A stretch of 64,000 bases of DNA. It comes from Pseudomonadota bacterium (GTDB lineage: Bacteria; Pseudomonadota; Gammaproteobacteria; Xanthomonadales; Rhodanobacteraceae). The notes beneath the pieces are model-generated. The model saw nothing but the letters and a program-made list of their open reading frames with translations. It searched no databases and was not told the origin of the DNA. Below are positions 10,084 through 18,201 of this stretch, in pieces. The position numbers and the translations under genes are program-made. The stretch covers positions 1-64,000 of the forward strand of contig JAFEDX010000001.1 in assembly GCA_018241365.1 (NCBI GenBank), given 5' to 3'. How positions within the stretch are numbered: the first letter of the stretch is position 1; each line of letters opens with the position of its first letter.

Positions 10084-11022
10084 TCAATGCAGCAACGGCC
10101 ACGGCGCCAGCAGCAGCACCCACAGCAGCACCACGCTGCCGGCGAGTTTCATCGTCTTGAACAGCGCACGATGCCGTTGTTTGAAACCGCGGCTGCGCTC
10201 GCGATTGCGGCGCAGCGCGGAGAACAGCCGGTTGACCGCACCGGTGGGTTCACTGGCCTCGTTGGGCGAAGCGGTGATCGCGCCCATGAAGTTGCTGACG
10301 TGGTGGTTGATCCACGCCATCGCGCGCGAGCGCAACGGGCGCTCGACGTCGCACATCAGGATCACGCGGGTGGTGTTGGTCTTGTTCTCGACCCAGTGCG
10401 CGCAGGTTTCGTCGAACACCACGTCCTCGCCGTCGCGCCAGAAGTAATCCTGGCCGTCCACCACGATGTGGCAGGCGTCGGAGTTGGGGGTCATCAAGCC
10501 GAGGTGATAGCGCAGCGAACCCGCGAACGGATCGCGGTGCGGGTTCAGCGTGGTACCTGGCGGCAGCAGCGCAAACATTGCGGCCTTGACGCCCGGGATG
10601 CGGTTCACCAGTTCCACGGTTTTCGGGCACAGTTTTTGCGCGGAAGGCAGTGGCTCGCCGTACCACTTCACGTAGAAGCGCTTCCAGCCGACCTTGAGGA
10701 AGGAACTGAAGCTGGCGTCGGTGTCCTTCAGCGCGTCGCGGATGTGGCCCTGGTCGGAAAGACCCGCGGCCTCGTCGCGGATCGCCTGCCAGTTGTCGCG
10801 CAACACATCCACTTCCCTGAAACGCTTGCGGTCGGGGAAAGCCACGGCGGGCACCGCCGAGAACGCGTACATCAGCAGGTTGTAGGGCGCAAACAGCGTC
10901 GCGTGGCTGGCGAGCTGCTTCTGCAGCTTCAGCCGCACGCGGCTGCGGAAATGCACGGCCAGCGCGCAGAGCAGGAACAACAGGATGATCGCGAGGATGG
11001 CGAGGCGGATGGCAAGCAGCAT
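10084..11022 (-). CDS. Aspartyl/asparaginyl beta-hydroxylase family, LpxO-like
   Basis: Fe(II)/2-oxoglutarate dioxygenase of the family that includes LpxO, which 2-hydroxylates a lipid A acyl chain. 312 aa. An N-terminal transmembrane helix (LAIRLAILAIILLFLLCALAV) anchors it, as in LpxO. Iron ligands are expected in LNPHRDPFAGSLRYHLGL (H..D) and FDETCAHWVEN (distal H). TRVILMCDVERPL supplies the 2-OG arginine. A second hydrophobic segment near the C-terminus (VVLLWVLLLAPWPLL) ends the protein. Lipid A is the likely substrate; a protein substrate cannot be excluded. Confidence 0.87.
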   Translation of the reverse strand: MLLAIRLAILAIILLFLLCALAVHFRSRVRLKLQKQLASHATLFAPYNLLMYAFSAVPAVAFPDRKRFREVDVLRDNWQAIRDEAAGLSDQGHIRDALKDTDASFSSFLKVGWKRFYVKWYGEPLPSAQKLCPKTVELVNRIPGVKAAMFALLPPGTTLNPHRDPFAGSLRYHLGLMTPNSDACHIVVDGQDYFWRDGEDVVFDETCAHWVENKTNTTRVILMCDVERPLRSRAMAWINHHVSNFMGAITASPNEASEPTGAVNRLFSALRRNRERSRGFKQRHRALFKTMKLAGSVVLLWVLLLAPWPLLH

Positions 11023-11064
11023 GATGCGTTGGCCCGAGGGAGCGCGGCCATTTTACCGCCGTGA

Positions 11065-11149
<85 letters not shown>

Positions 11150-11303
11150 AGGGTCTCGGCCGCGGCGCGTGGCGCCAGCGAGCCGCGTACGATAGCCGTT
11201 GCGTGGATCAACTGTCAACGTGAGGCGGGGTGACTTCCGACACCCCGAACGAAACGGTACCCGCAAAGTGCTAGTGTGTTGGTGTTCTGCGGAGGATTTG
11301 GTG

Positions 11304-11927
11304 ATGAAAAGGCAATTCGTGGTGGCGATGGCGGCGGGCCTGCTGGCGGCGCTGCTTGCGGTTCCCGGTCTGGCGGCCAACGAGCCGGCGGTGCTGGCGC
11401 CCGGCGCTGCAGCGCCGGACTTCACGGCGACGGCCAGCCTCGCGGGCAAGGATTTCACCTTCTCGCTGAAGCAGGCGTTGGCGAAAGGCCCGGTCGTGGT
11501 TTATTTCTATCCTGCGGCCTACACCGGCGGCTGTGACCTGGAAGCCCACACCTTCGCGACCGATGCGGACCAGTTTGCCAAGGCCGGCGCCAGCATCATC
11601 GGCGTGTCGGCGGATTCGATCGCGCGGCTCAACCGGTTTTCGTCCGATCCGAAATATTGCGCCGGCAAGTTCGCCGTGGCCTCCGACCCCGACGGCAAGA
11701 TCGCGGCTACGTACGGTCTTGCCATGAGCCCGCCGCAGAAGGGCGTGAACGACGTGAACGGCGATCCGGTCACCCACGGCTTCCTGCCGCGCACCACCTT
11801 CGTGCTGGATCGTGAAGGCAAGGTCGTCGCGCGGCTGTCGTCCAGGGACGATCACCTGACGCCCGACCAGCATGTGAAGCGCTCGCTGGCGATCGTCGAG
11901 AAGTTGCAGGCAAACAAGGCCCTGTAA
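11304..11927 (+). CDS. Exported peroxiredoxin (Bcp/AhpC-TSA family)
   Basis: Thiol peroxidase, 207 aa. The signal peptide MKRQFVVAMAAGLLAALLAVPGLA predicts a periplasmic enzyme. The core is thioredoxin-like: APGAAAPDFTATASLAGKDF, then VVYFYPAAYTGGCDLEAHTFA. The usual motif is P-x-x-x-T-x-x-C and here the peroxidatic Cys is in TGGC, with the Thr three residues before it as expected. KYCAGKFAVASDP holds a possible resolving Cys, and the catalytic Arg is in LPRTTFVLD. ATG 11304 has GGAGG 8 nt upstream (11291-11295). It follows tRNA-Leu, divergently. Confidence 0.92.
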   Translation: MKRQFVVAMAAGLLAALLAVPGLAANEPAVLAPGAAAPDFTATASLAGKDFTFSLKQALAKGPVVVYFYPAAYTGGCDLEAHTFATDADQFAKAGASIIGVSADSIARLNRFSSDPKYCAGKFAVASDPDGKIAATYGLAMSPPQKGVNDVNGDPVTHGFLPRTTFVLDREGKVVARLSSRDDHLTPDQHVKRSLAIVEKLQANKAL

Positions 11928-11982
11928 CCGGCACGCGCCCGCGCCGCTTGCTTTCGCGGCGCCGCTCCGCGACGCTGGCGCA

Positions 11983-14337
11983 ATGCCCCGAAACCAGCGT
12001 CCGCCATCCCGTCCCGCGCGCAAACCGCGCGCGGCCAACAAGCCGCGCAAGCAGTCCGGCAAGCCACCGAAGCAGGCAGCTCGCCCGCGCAAGCCGGTGG
12101 CGAAGAACCCGCGTGTGTACGAGCACGGCAAGGCGCACGGCGGCTTTGCCGACCCGCACGCCGAGCGCGAAGCGCAGCGCTACGCAAATCCGATCCCTAG
12201 CCGCGAGGCGATCCTGGAATTGTTGGCCGAGCGCGGCAGCCTGCTGCGCAACGATGACATCGCGGCGGCGCTGGGCATCGACGATGCGGAACGCCGCGAG
12301 GCGCTCGACAAGCGTTTGCGTGCGATGTTGCGCGACGGCCAGTTGCTGCAAAGCCGTCGCGGCGGCGTGGCGCCGGCGGAAAAGATCGGCCTGATCACCG
12401 GTACCGTGCTGGCCAACGCCGAAGGTTACGGGTTCCTGCGTCCCGACGAGGGCGGCGATGATTTGTACCTTTCGCCCGCGCAGATGCGCCAGGTGTTGCA
12501 CGGCGATCGCGTGCTGGCCTCGGTGGTCGGCATCGACCGCCGCGGGCGCCGGCAGGGTGCAATCCGCGAGGTGCTGGAACGGCGTGCGCCGCGGCTGGTC
12601 GGGCGCGTGGTCGAGGAGCACGGCGTGGTGGTGGTCGACCCGGACGACCGCCGCCTGCACCAGGACGTGTTGATCCCCCAGGACGCGCGCAACGGCGCAC
12701 GCGCGGGCCAGATCGTGGTCGCCGAGATCACCGAACCGCCGACGCTGCAACGCGGGCCGATCGGGCGCATCGTTTCGGTGCTGGGCGAACGCCTGGAGCC
12801 GTCGCTGATCGTCGAGATGGCGATCGAGAGCCACGGCTTGCCGCATGAATGGCCGGTCGAAGTGACGCGTGCAGCCGAAGCCATCGAGCCGCGGGTCATG
12901 CAATCCGAACATGCCGGACGCGTGGACCTGCGCGACGTGCCGCTGGTCACGATCGACGGCGCCGACGCGCGCGATTTCGACGATGCGGTGTACGCCGAAC
13001 CCGTCCGCGGCGGCGGCTTCAGGCTGCTGGTTGCGATCGCCGACGTGTCGCACTACGTGCAGCCGGAAACCGCGCTGGACGACGAAGCCTACGAGCGCGG
13101 CACCTCGGTGTATTTCCCGGGTTTCGTGGTGCCGATGCTGCCGGAAACCTTGTCCAACGGCATCTGCTCGCTGAACCCGGAGGTTGAGCGCCTGTGCATG
13201 GTTTGCGAAATGCGCGTCAGCGCAGCGGGCGAGGTGACGCGTTCGAAGTTCTTTCCAGGCCTGATGCGTTCGCACGCGCGCCTGACCTACGATGAAGTGT
13301 GGCGCGCGATTGGTGAACGCGACGCCGCGGCGCGGCGCGGGCTCGGCAAGCTGCTGCCGCACATCGACCACCTGCACGAGTTGTACCGGGCTTTCGACGC
13401 CGCGCGCAAACGACGCGGCACCATCGAATTCGAGACGGCCGAGGTCGAGTACCGGCTGGACGAGCACGGTGAAGTGGTGTCGCTGGGCGCGTACGCACGC
13501 AACGATGCGCACAAGCTGATCGAGGAATGCATGATCGCCGCCAACGTCGAGGCGGCGAAGTTCCTGGAGAGAAAGAAAATCCCGGCGCCGTTCCGCGTGC
13601 ACGCGCCGCCGCCGGCCGACAAGTACGAAGACCTGCTGGCGTTCCTGCGCGAATACAAGTTGAAGCTGCCACCAGGCAACGAGGTGCGGCCGCGTGATTT
13701 CGCCGCACTGCTGAAGCGCGTCGCCGATCGCAACGATGCCGACCTGTTCCGCACCGTGCTGCTGCGCGCGCAAAGCCTCGCTAGTTACCAGCCGGCCAAC
13801 CACGGACACTTTGGGTTGGCGCTGGAGGCCTACGCGCATTTCACCTCGCCGATCCGGCGCTACCCCGACCTGTTGGTGCATCGCGCGATCCGCTATGCGT
13901 TGTTGGGCGGCAAGCCCGCCGCGTACCTCTATACCGAAAGCAAGATGGCGACCATGGCTGCGCACTGCTCGCGCACCGAACGGCGCGCCGAGGAAGCCGA
14001 GCGCGACGTCGATGAACGCTACAAATGCGCGTGGATGGAACGACACGTCGGCGAGGACTTCGACGGTGTAGTGACCGGCGTCACCTCGTTCGGGCTGTTC
14101 GTCGAACTGGCCGAATCGAAGGTTTCGGGATTGGTGCACATCTCCCAGCTGCGCAACGACTACTACCATTTCGATGCGCGCCGGCACGAATTGCGCGGCG
14201 AGCGCACCGGCACGGTGTTCCGCCTTGGCGATGCGGTGCGCGTGAAGGTGCTGCGTGCCAGCATGGAGGACCGCAAGATCGATTTCCGGATGGTGAGCAA
14301 TGGCCCACCTTCGCGATCACCACGCGGTAAACGGTAG
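11983..14337 (+). CDS. rnr: Ribonuclease R
   Basis: Processive 3'-5' exoribonuclease that digests structured RNA in quality control. 784 aa. The Lys/Arg/Pro-rich N-terminal tail (residues 1-60) is followed by a winged-helix (REAILELLAERGSLLRNDDIAAAL) and cold-shock OB domains. The RNB catalytic domain contains TIDGADARDFDDAVYAE with the Mg-binding aspartates, and ISQ-type S1 sequence (GVTSFGLFVELAESKVSGLVH) ends the fold. The C-terminus is short and basic. The TAG stop (14335-14337) lies in a repeat element. rlmB follows 76 bp later, the usual rnr-rlmB pairing. Confidence 0.96.
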   Translation: MPRNQRPPSRPARKPRAANKPRKQSGKPPKQAARPRKPVAKNPRVYEHGKAHGGFADPHAEREAQRYANPIPSREAILELLAERGSLLRNDDIAAALGIDDAERREALDKRLRAMLRDGQLLQSRRGGVAPAEKIGLITGTVLANAEGYGFLRPDEGGDDLYLSPAQMRQVLHGDRVLASVVGIDRRGRRQGAIREVLERRAPRLVGRVVEEHGVVVVDPDDRRLHQDVLIPQDARNGARAGQIVVAEITEPPTLQRGPIGRIVSVLGERLEPSLIVEMAIESHGLPHEWPVEVTRAAEAIEPRVMQSEHAGRVDLRDVPLVTIDGADARDFDDAVYAEPVRGGGFRLLVAIADVSHYVQPETALDDEAYERGTSVYFPGFVVPMLPETLSNGICSLNPEVERLCMVCEMRVSAAGEVTRSKFFPGLMRSHARLTYDEVWRAIGERDAAARRGLGKLLPHIDHLHELYRAFDAARKRRGTIEFETAEVEYRLDEHGEVVSLGAYARNDAHKLIEECMIAANVEAAKFLERKKIPAPFRVHAPPPADKYEDLLAFLREYKLKLPPGNEVRPRDFAALLKRVADRNDADLFRTVLLRAQSLASYQPANHGHFGLALEAYAHFTSPIRRYPDLLVHRAIRYALLGGKPAAYLYTESKMATMAAHCSRTERRAEEAERDVDERYKCAWMERHVGEDFDGVVTGVTSFGLFVELAESKVSGLVHISQLRNDYYHFDARRHELRGERTGTVFRLGDAVRVKVLRASMEDRKIDFRMVSNGPPSRSPRGKR

Positions 14338-14381
14338 GAGCCTGCGGGCAGGCGAGCGGTCGCGGGCACGCCCGCTCCTAC
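14334..14381. repeat. REP-like palindromic element, GTAGGAG...CTCCTAC
   Basis: GTAGGAG (14334-14340) and CTCCTAC (14375-14381) are perfect inverted ends around a GC-rich core with further pairing (GCGGGC...GCCCGC). The same ends recur at 31594-31661, and one end alone at 52436. Such elements are common intergenic repeats in Xanthomonadales and Pseudomonas. This copy supplies the rnr stop codon. Confidence 0.75.
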
Positions 14382-14413
14382 AATGGATGTCCGAGGTCAC
14401 GTTTGGTCAACGC

Positions 14414-15154
14414 ATGAGCGAACACTGGATCGTCGGCATCAACCCGGTCGAAGGCGCGCTCGCCAACGATCCGTCGCGCGTGCGCGAAATCCTGGTCGAG
14501 CAGGGCGCGCACAATCCCCGGGTTGCCGAACTGGTGAACGAAGCGAAACGCCTCGGCGTGCGCGTGCACGCCCGTCCCCGCGCGATGCTGGACAAGGTTT
14601 CTGGCCACGCGCGCCATCAGGGTGTCGCCGCGAACTACGAAGTCCCGGTGGCAAAATCCGAGCATGACCTTGCCGATCTGCTGGATGCCGGTGACGGCTT
14701 GTTCCTGGTGCTGGACGGCGTCACCGATCCGCACAACCTCGGCGCCTGTCTGCGCAGCGCGGCGGCGGCCGGCGCCAGCGCGGTGATCGTGCCGAAGGAT
14801 CGCGCGGTCGGCATCACCCCGGTGGTGCGGCGCGCGTCAGCGGGCGCGGTGGACCGCGTGCCGCTGATCGAAGTCACCAATCTTGCGCGCAGCCTGCGCG
14901 AGATGAAGGACGCCGGCGTGTGGCTGACCGGGCTCGCGGGCGAGGCGGAAACCCCGCTGTACGACCTGGATCTCACCGGCAAGGCCGCGCTGGTGATGGG
15001 CGGCGAAGGCGAGGGCATGCGCCGGCTGACGCGCGAGGCCTGCGACCATCTCGCGCGCATTCCGATGCCGGGCGCGATGGAAAGCCTCAATGTCTCCGTG
15101 GCCACCGGCATCGCGTTGTTCGAAGCAGTGCGACAGAGGAGATGCAAGCCATGA
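14414..15154 (+). CDS. rlmB: 23S rRNA (guanosine-2'-O-)-methyltransferase RlmB
   Basis: SPOUT methyltransferase that methylates the ribose of G2251 in 23S rRNA. 246 aa. The N-terminal substrate-binding domain (WIVGINPVEGALAND, RVREILVEQGAHNPRV) is followed by the SpoU domain with LVLDGVTDPHNLGACLRSAAAAG, ALVMGGEGEGMRRLT and the C-terminal knot MPGAMESLNVSVATGIALFEAVR. ATG 14414 is the family start, and the longer open frame upstream is not conserved-looking. The TGA overlaps the next gene's ATG (ATGA at 15151-15154). Confidence 0.97.
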   Translation: MSEHWIVGINPVEGALANDPSRVREILVEQGAHNPRVAELVNEAKRLGVRVHARPRAMLDKVSGHARHQGVAANYEVPVAKSEHDLADLLDAGDGLFLVLDGVTDPHNLGACLRSAAAAGASAVIVPKDRAVGITPVVRRASAGAVDRVPLIEVTNLARSLREMKDAGVWLTGLAGEAETPLYDLDLTGKAALVMGGEGEGMRRLTREACDHLARIPMPGAMESLNVSVATGIALFEAVRQRRCKP

Positions 15155-15429
15155 ACCTCAGCATCACCATCGATTGGGCATTCGTCGCCGGCGTACTTGG
15201 CATGCTGCTGACGCTGCTGGCCTATTTCCTGTTGCAGGCGCAGAAGCTGCACGGCAACGGACTCGTGTACCAGTTGATGAATGCGCTGGGTGCGCTTGGC
15301 GTCGCGATCTCGCTGCTGTTCGGCCATCAGTTCAGCATGTCCAATCTGCCCGCGATCGTGCTGGAAGTGGCTTGGCTGGCCATCAGCATCTACGGCATCG
15401 TGGTGGCCCGCCGCGCCCGCGTGCAATAG
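15151..15429 (+). CDS. Small three-helix membrane protein, CBU_0592-like
   Basis: 92 aa with three predicted transmembrane helices (FVAGVLGMLLTLLAYFLLQ, YQLMNALGALGVAISLLFG, PAIVLEVAWLAISIYGIVV) and a basic C-terminus (ARRARVQ). The layout, with the YQLMNALGALG motif, resembles the small CBU_0592-type membrane domain, whose function is unknown. ATG 15151 overlaps the rlmB stop and has GAGGAG at 15136-15141. An earlier in-frame ATG at 15142 directly abuts that Shine-Dalgarno and is unlikely. Translational coupling to rlmB is probable. Confidence 0.8.
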   Translation: MNLSITIDWAFVAGVLGMLLTLLAYFLLQAQKLHGNGLVYQLMNALGALGVAISLLFGHQFSMSNLPAIVLEVAWLAISIYGIVVARRARVQ

Positions 15430-15433
15430 ACCA

Positions 15434-16090
15434 TCAGCGCCGCTTGCGCGCGGTCTTTTTTGCAGCGCCACGTTTGGCCTCGCGCGCTGCGTCGCGGTGC
15501 TGTTCGCGGAACGCCGAGGTGTAGGCCGCGATTTCCTTGCGCAGTTTGGGCGAAGCCTTCCCGAGCTTGCCGGCGCCGATCGCCTTTTCCATCCGCTGCA
15601 TCAGGTCCCAGTCGTGGTAGTCGCGATAGGGCTTCAGGTCAAGGTCCTTCGGCACCTTTTTCAGGCGCTCGTCACCGACGCTTTTCACGTACTTCTGCAT
15701 GAAGCGATCGTAGGCGTGCCACGAAATCCGTTCGGCGCGCACCGCGGCTTCTTCCGCACGGGTCGCGATCTGGTGCGCGTGCAGGTAGTGCAGGCCGAGC
15801 TGGTCGATCAGGGTCTTCTCGACTTCCTCGTGCATGATCAGGAAGCGGTCCACGTCGATGGTTCGGCCGCGGTACTTGAAGCTGAAGGGCAGGTGGCGAT
15901 CGATGTAGATGGTCTTGCCGTCCATGCTGTAGCCGGCGAGATAGGGAATGTCGTGGCTGCGGTCGAGTTTCTTTACCCGGCGCAGGATCGCGTCCAGCGC
16001 ACGGTCCAGCATCAGGCTGGAGACGAACCAGTTCGGGGTGTGCAGTTTCTGGTGCGGTGAATCAGGATGACAGGCGCGGTCGAAATGCAT
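15434..16090 (-). CDS. Uncharacterised protein with HEEVE motif
   Basis: 218 aa from ATG 16088-16090; a longer open frame to 16144 adds only a basic stretch. I do not recognise the family. Seen: no signal peptide or membrane helix; MDGKTIYIDRHLPFSFKYRGRTIDVDRFLIMHEEVEKTLI, in which HEEVE is metallopeptidase-like but lacks the HExxH second histidine; LHYLHAHQIATRAEEAAV, rich in His/Ala; and a strongly basic C-terminal tail (REAKRGAAKKTARKRR). The run IYIDR...HEEVE followed by H..AH could be a zinc site. It is convergent with the membrane protein gene (4 bp). Confidence 0.7.
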   Translation of the reverse strand: MHFDRACHPDSPHQKLHTPNWFVSSLMLDRALDAILRRVKKLDRSHDIPYLAGYSMDGKTIYIDRHLPFSFKYRGRTIDVDRFLIMHEEVEKTLIDQLGLHYLHAHQIATRAEEAAVRAERISWHAYDRFMQKYVKSVGDERLKKVPKDLDLKPYRDYHDWDLMQRMEKAIGAGKLGKASPKLRKEIAAYTSAFREQHRDAAREAKRGAAKKTARKRR

Positions 16091-16201
16091 GGCAGCGAGG
16101 CTCCGTATGGTGACCGCGCGCAGCATACGCCGCTTCCGTCGCAAGGGTCGGAGCCGTCCTCACCGACCGGTTATGCTGCGTGGGTTTCCGCACCGGCTTC
16201 C

Positions 16202-16537
16202 ATGGACAAACGCTACCAACGCATTTACGCCGCGATCGCGGCCATTCCGGCTGGGCGTGTCGCCAGTTACGGCCAGATCGCCGCGCGTGCGGGGCTGCCG
16301 GGTCGCGCGCGCCTGGTCGGCACGGCTCTGCGCGACACGCCGGATGGCCTGGGACTGCCGTGGTTCCGGGTGCTGCATGCCGACGGCACCATTGCGCTGC
16401 CGCGCGGCAGCCGCGGATTCCGCGAACAGACGAAACGTCTGCGCGCGGAAGGCGTGGATGTGCGCAACGGCCGCGTGCCGATGGCGGCATTCGGACTCGA
16501 TGCCGACCTGGACCGTGCCCTGTGGGGCCTCAACTGA
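16202..16537 (+). CDS. Alkyltransferase-like protein (ATL), DNA-binding MGMT homologue without catalytic Cys
   Basis: 111 aa, equal to the DNA-binding half of O6-alkylguanine alkyltransferase. It has AIPAGRVASYGQIAARAGLPGRARLVGTAL (helix-turn-helix with the arginine finger). The acceptor motif is PWFR, not PCHR: Trp54 replaces the alkyl-accepting Cys. ATL proteins (Atl1, E. coli YbaZ) bind O6-alkylguanine and pass it to nucleotide excision repair instead of repairing it. uvrA and uvrB lie elsewhere in this window. ATG 16202 places the fold correctly. It directly precedes the degenerate island. Confidence 0.9.
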   Translation: MDKRYQRIYAAIAAIPAGRVASYGQIAARAGLPGRARLVGTALRDTPDGLGLPWFRVLHADGTIALPRGSRGFREQTKRLRAEGVDVRNGRVPMAAFGLDADLDRALWGLN

Positions 16538-16543
16538 AAGGAA

Positions 16544-16558
16544 GTGGCGGCAAGGGCG
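16544..16558 (+). other. Possible att remnant matching the tRNA-Phe 3' end
   Basis: GTGGCGGCAAGGGCG here matches GTGGCCAAGGGCG at 18004-18016 (the 3' end of tRNA-Phe, same orientation) apart from two inserted bases. It sits exactly where the restriction gene fragment loses similarity. The sequences are seen; their role as an attachment-site duplication is inferred. Confidence 0.4.
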
Positions 16559-16836
16559 TCCTCGTCGTAGAACTTCGCCTGGATGGCGTGCAGCCCGCCC
16601 GTGGTGGTTTCAGCCACGAGGTCGATGCCGGCATCCGAGCCCACGTCACCCATACCGCGCTTGGCCGCTTCCTTGCGCCATTCCTCCCACAGCCACACGC
16701 TGCCCGCGTACAGGTCGCGGTAGTACGGCTCGTTCTGGAGGTGGGCCTTGACCAGCCGCTCGAAGTAGATGCCCTTCTCGCGCTCGCTGTGCGCGGTGGT
16801 GCGGAAAGTGTCGAGGAGATGCTGTAACGCGCTCAT
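16544..16836 (-). pseudogene. 5' remnant of a type ISP-like restriction-modification / DEAD-helicase gene
   Basis: From ATG 16836 (AGGGGA upstream) the reverse strand encodes a well-formed N-terminus: MSALQHLLDTFR, HSEREKGIYFERLVKAHL, VWLWEEWRKEAAKRG, and the Mrr-like nuclease start GIDLVAETTTGGLHAIQAKFYDED. This is the first ~90 residues of the very large (>1000 aa) single-chain ISP-type restriction enzymes. Similarity stops at about nt 16558, and the open frame then runs antisense into the ATL gene. More than 90% of the gene is missing, so it is a fragment. Nearby are higBA and an integrase remnant. Confidence 0.75.
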
Positions 16837-16986
16837 CGGTTCCCCTGTGGTGTCCCCGGCAGGCCCGCGGCGCTCAACAGGTCGCTGCTCCCGCCATGCG
16901 AACCAAGCGCTCCACGCAATACCCACCAAAGCGTCGAGTCTAACCTCGTTCGCAGGCGCGGGTGGCCGGTTCAGCAGCGTTTTGGG

Positions 16987-17295
16987 TCATGCGGCGGCCT
17001 TGTGGATCGCGCGCAGTTCGTCGGCCAGTTCGCGTTCGGCGTGCCACAAATCGTAGTCTTGCTGCATGCGCAGCCAAAGCGTTGCGCCGTTGCCCGCGAG
17101 CTTGCCCACGCGCAGCGCCATTTCCGGCGTGAAGCCCTTGCGCTCGGCCAGCAGATCGTGCAGGGTTTGCCGCGACACGCGCAGGCGGCGTGCGGTTTCC
17201 GCGACGCTCAAATTCAGCGCAGGCAGAACATCCTCGCGCAGGATCGCGCCGGGATGCGTTGGCGCGCGGTTTCGCTTGGTGGTGTGTTCAGTCAT
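16987..17295 (-). CDS. higA: HigA family antitoxin
   Basis: 102 aa XRE-type helix-turn-helix antitoxin. It has HPGAILREDVLPALNLSVAETARRLRVSRQTLHDLLAERKG (HTH) and LWLRMQQDYDLWHAE, both diagnostic of HigA. It binds and neutralises HigB and represses the operon. It is the second gene, 8 bp after higB, the toxin-first order typical of higBA. Start is ATG 17295; an upstream open frame to 17352 overlaps higB and is rejected. It has no stop or frameshift and appears intact inside an otherwise decayed island. Confidence 0.93.
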   Translation of the reverse strand: MTEHTTKRNRAPTHPGAILREDVLPALNLSVAETARRLRVSRQTLHDLLAERKGFTPEMALRVGKLAGNGATLWLRMQQDYDLWHAERELADELRAIHKAAA

Positions 17296-17303
17296 GGTTG
17301 GCC

Positions 17304-17582
17304 TCAGTGATACTGTTGCAAGTCCACGCGCAGCGCGTCGCCGTCGGCCCATTCAAACGTGATGCACCACGGCCCGTTCACGTGCAGGCTATAGCGCGTC
17401 GGCTTATGTCCCTTCAATGGATGAAAGTCGAAGCCGGGTACGCTCAGGTCGGCCAGTTCGCGCGCGACGTGCAGCGCGTCCAGTCGCCGCAGCGTGCGGC
17501 CTTGCAGGTCGGGCCGTACTTTCGCACTCTTGCCGGTGCGGAAGAGGTCGGCCAAGCCCTTGTGCCGGTAACTGCGGAACAT
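17304..17582 (-). CDS. higB: HigB family toxin (RelE-like ribosome-dependent mRNase)
   Basis: 92 aa, the standard HigB length. MFRSYRHKGLADLFRTGKSAKVRPDL at the start, LDALHVARELADLSVPGFDFHPLKGHKPTRYSLHVNGPW and ITFEWADGDALRVDLQQYH at the end are the family signature. HigB cleaves mRNA on the ribosome. ATG 17582 is preferred over in-frame ATG 17609 because it matches other HigB starts and because 17609 lies inside the operator. The predicted -10 ends only 5 nt upstream of this ATG, so the mRNA may be leaderless. Confidence 0.93.
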   Translation of the reverse strand: MFRSYRHKGLADLFRTGKSAKVRPDLQGRTLRRLDALHVARELADLSVPGFDFHPLKGHKPTRYSLHVNGPWCITFEWADGDALRVDLQQYH

Positions 17583-17587
17583 GCGGC

Positions 17588-17628
17588 ATTGTCCATGATC
17601 GCTTGACATGTGTCAAGCAATGCTTGAC
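17588..17628 (-). promoter_or_regulatory. higBA promoter and operator with three alternating half-sites
   Basis: The forward strand reads GCTTGACA (17601-17608), TG, TGTCAAGC (17611-17618), AA, TGCTTGAC (17621-17628): three copies of one half-site in alternating orientation. They form a perfect 8-2-8 palindrome and an overlapping palindrome. On the reverse strand the middle copy supplies a consensus -35 TTGACA (17611-17616). Seventeen bases later GACAAT (17588-17593) is a fair -10. HigA binding here would block RNA polymerase, which is conventional autoregulation. Confidence 0.8.
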
Positions 17629-17709
17629 TACCGCGCTTGGCGCTTGCGGATCGGCACAATCTTGCCGGGTGCCACGCGCAGCCCGTCCCATGGAAGGCGA
17701 AGACGGCCT

Positions 17710-17988
17710 GTGGAGCAGTGTTCGACCAAGGCATGGAAGCGGGTGTTGCAACGTGCGGGCATCGAGCAGACGTTTCGTTGGCACGATTTGAGGCACACGT
17801 GGGCCTCGTGGCACGTGCAAAATGGGACGCCGCTGCGCGAGCTCATGAAGCTCGGCGGTTGGGCAAGCTACGAGATGGTGTTGCGGTGTGCCCATCTCGC
17901 AGCGGACCATCTGCGCGGCGCCACGTGCCGGATCGATGGCACGTTTACGGCACACGCGCCACGGTTGCAGCTTGTGAAGCAGTCGTAA
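17710..17988 (+). pseudogene. 3' remnant of a phage-type tyrosine integrase, catalytic Tyr replaced by Cys
   Basis: Only the C-terminal catalytic end is recognisable: CSTKAWKRVLQRAGIEQTF, then RWHDLRHTWASWHVQNG with the H-x-x-R box, LRELMKLGGWASYEMVLR and CAHLAADHL. In related integrases this last block reads RYAHLA with the nucleophilic Tyr; here the codon is TGT (17887-17889), one base from TAT. The N-terminal two thirds, including the first catalytic Arg, are absent. The fragment ends 13 bp from the 3' end of tRNA-Phe, the usual place for such an integrase. Confidence 0.85.
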
Positions 17989-18001
17989 GTATCTGAAGGG
18001 A

Positions 18002-18077
<76 letters not shown>

Positions 18078-18201
18078 AGACCGGTCGCAACCGCACCGTG
18101 GCTCGCCTTGCGCGAGCGGCAATCACGAACCGCGTATTACACCGGCCGCGGCAGCGAGCGTCAAGCAGTTTCCTGCAGCCGGCATTCGCGCCCGCGCGGC
18201 A

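Noticed and set aside
11770-14187. Reverse frame of 805 codons opposite rnr
   Set aside because: It is shadow coding of RNase R in GC-rich DNA with no domain signature.
15434-16090. Zinc peptidase call for the HEEVE protein
   Set aside because: HEEVE lacks the HExxH histidine and no family match was recognised, so the function is left open.
16267-16836. Restriction fragment continuing to the end of its open frame at 16267 as a 190-aa protein
   Set aside because: Beyond about 16544 the translation is the antisense of the ATL gene and resembles nothing in the family.
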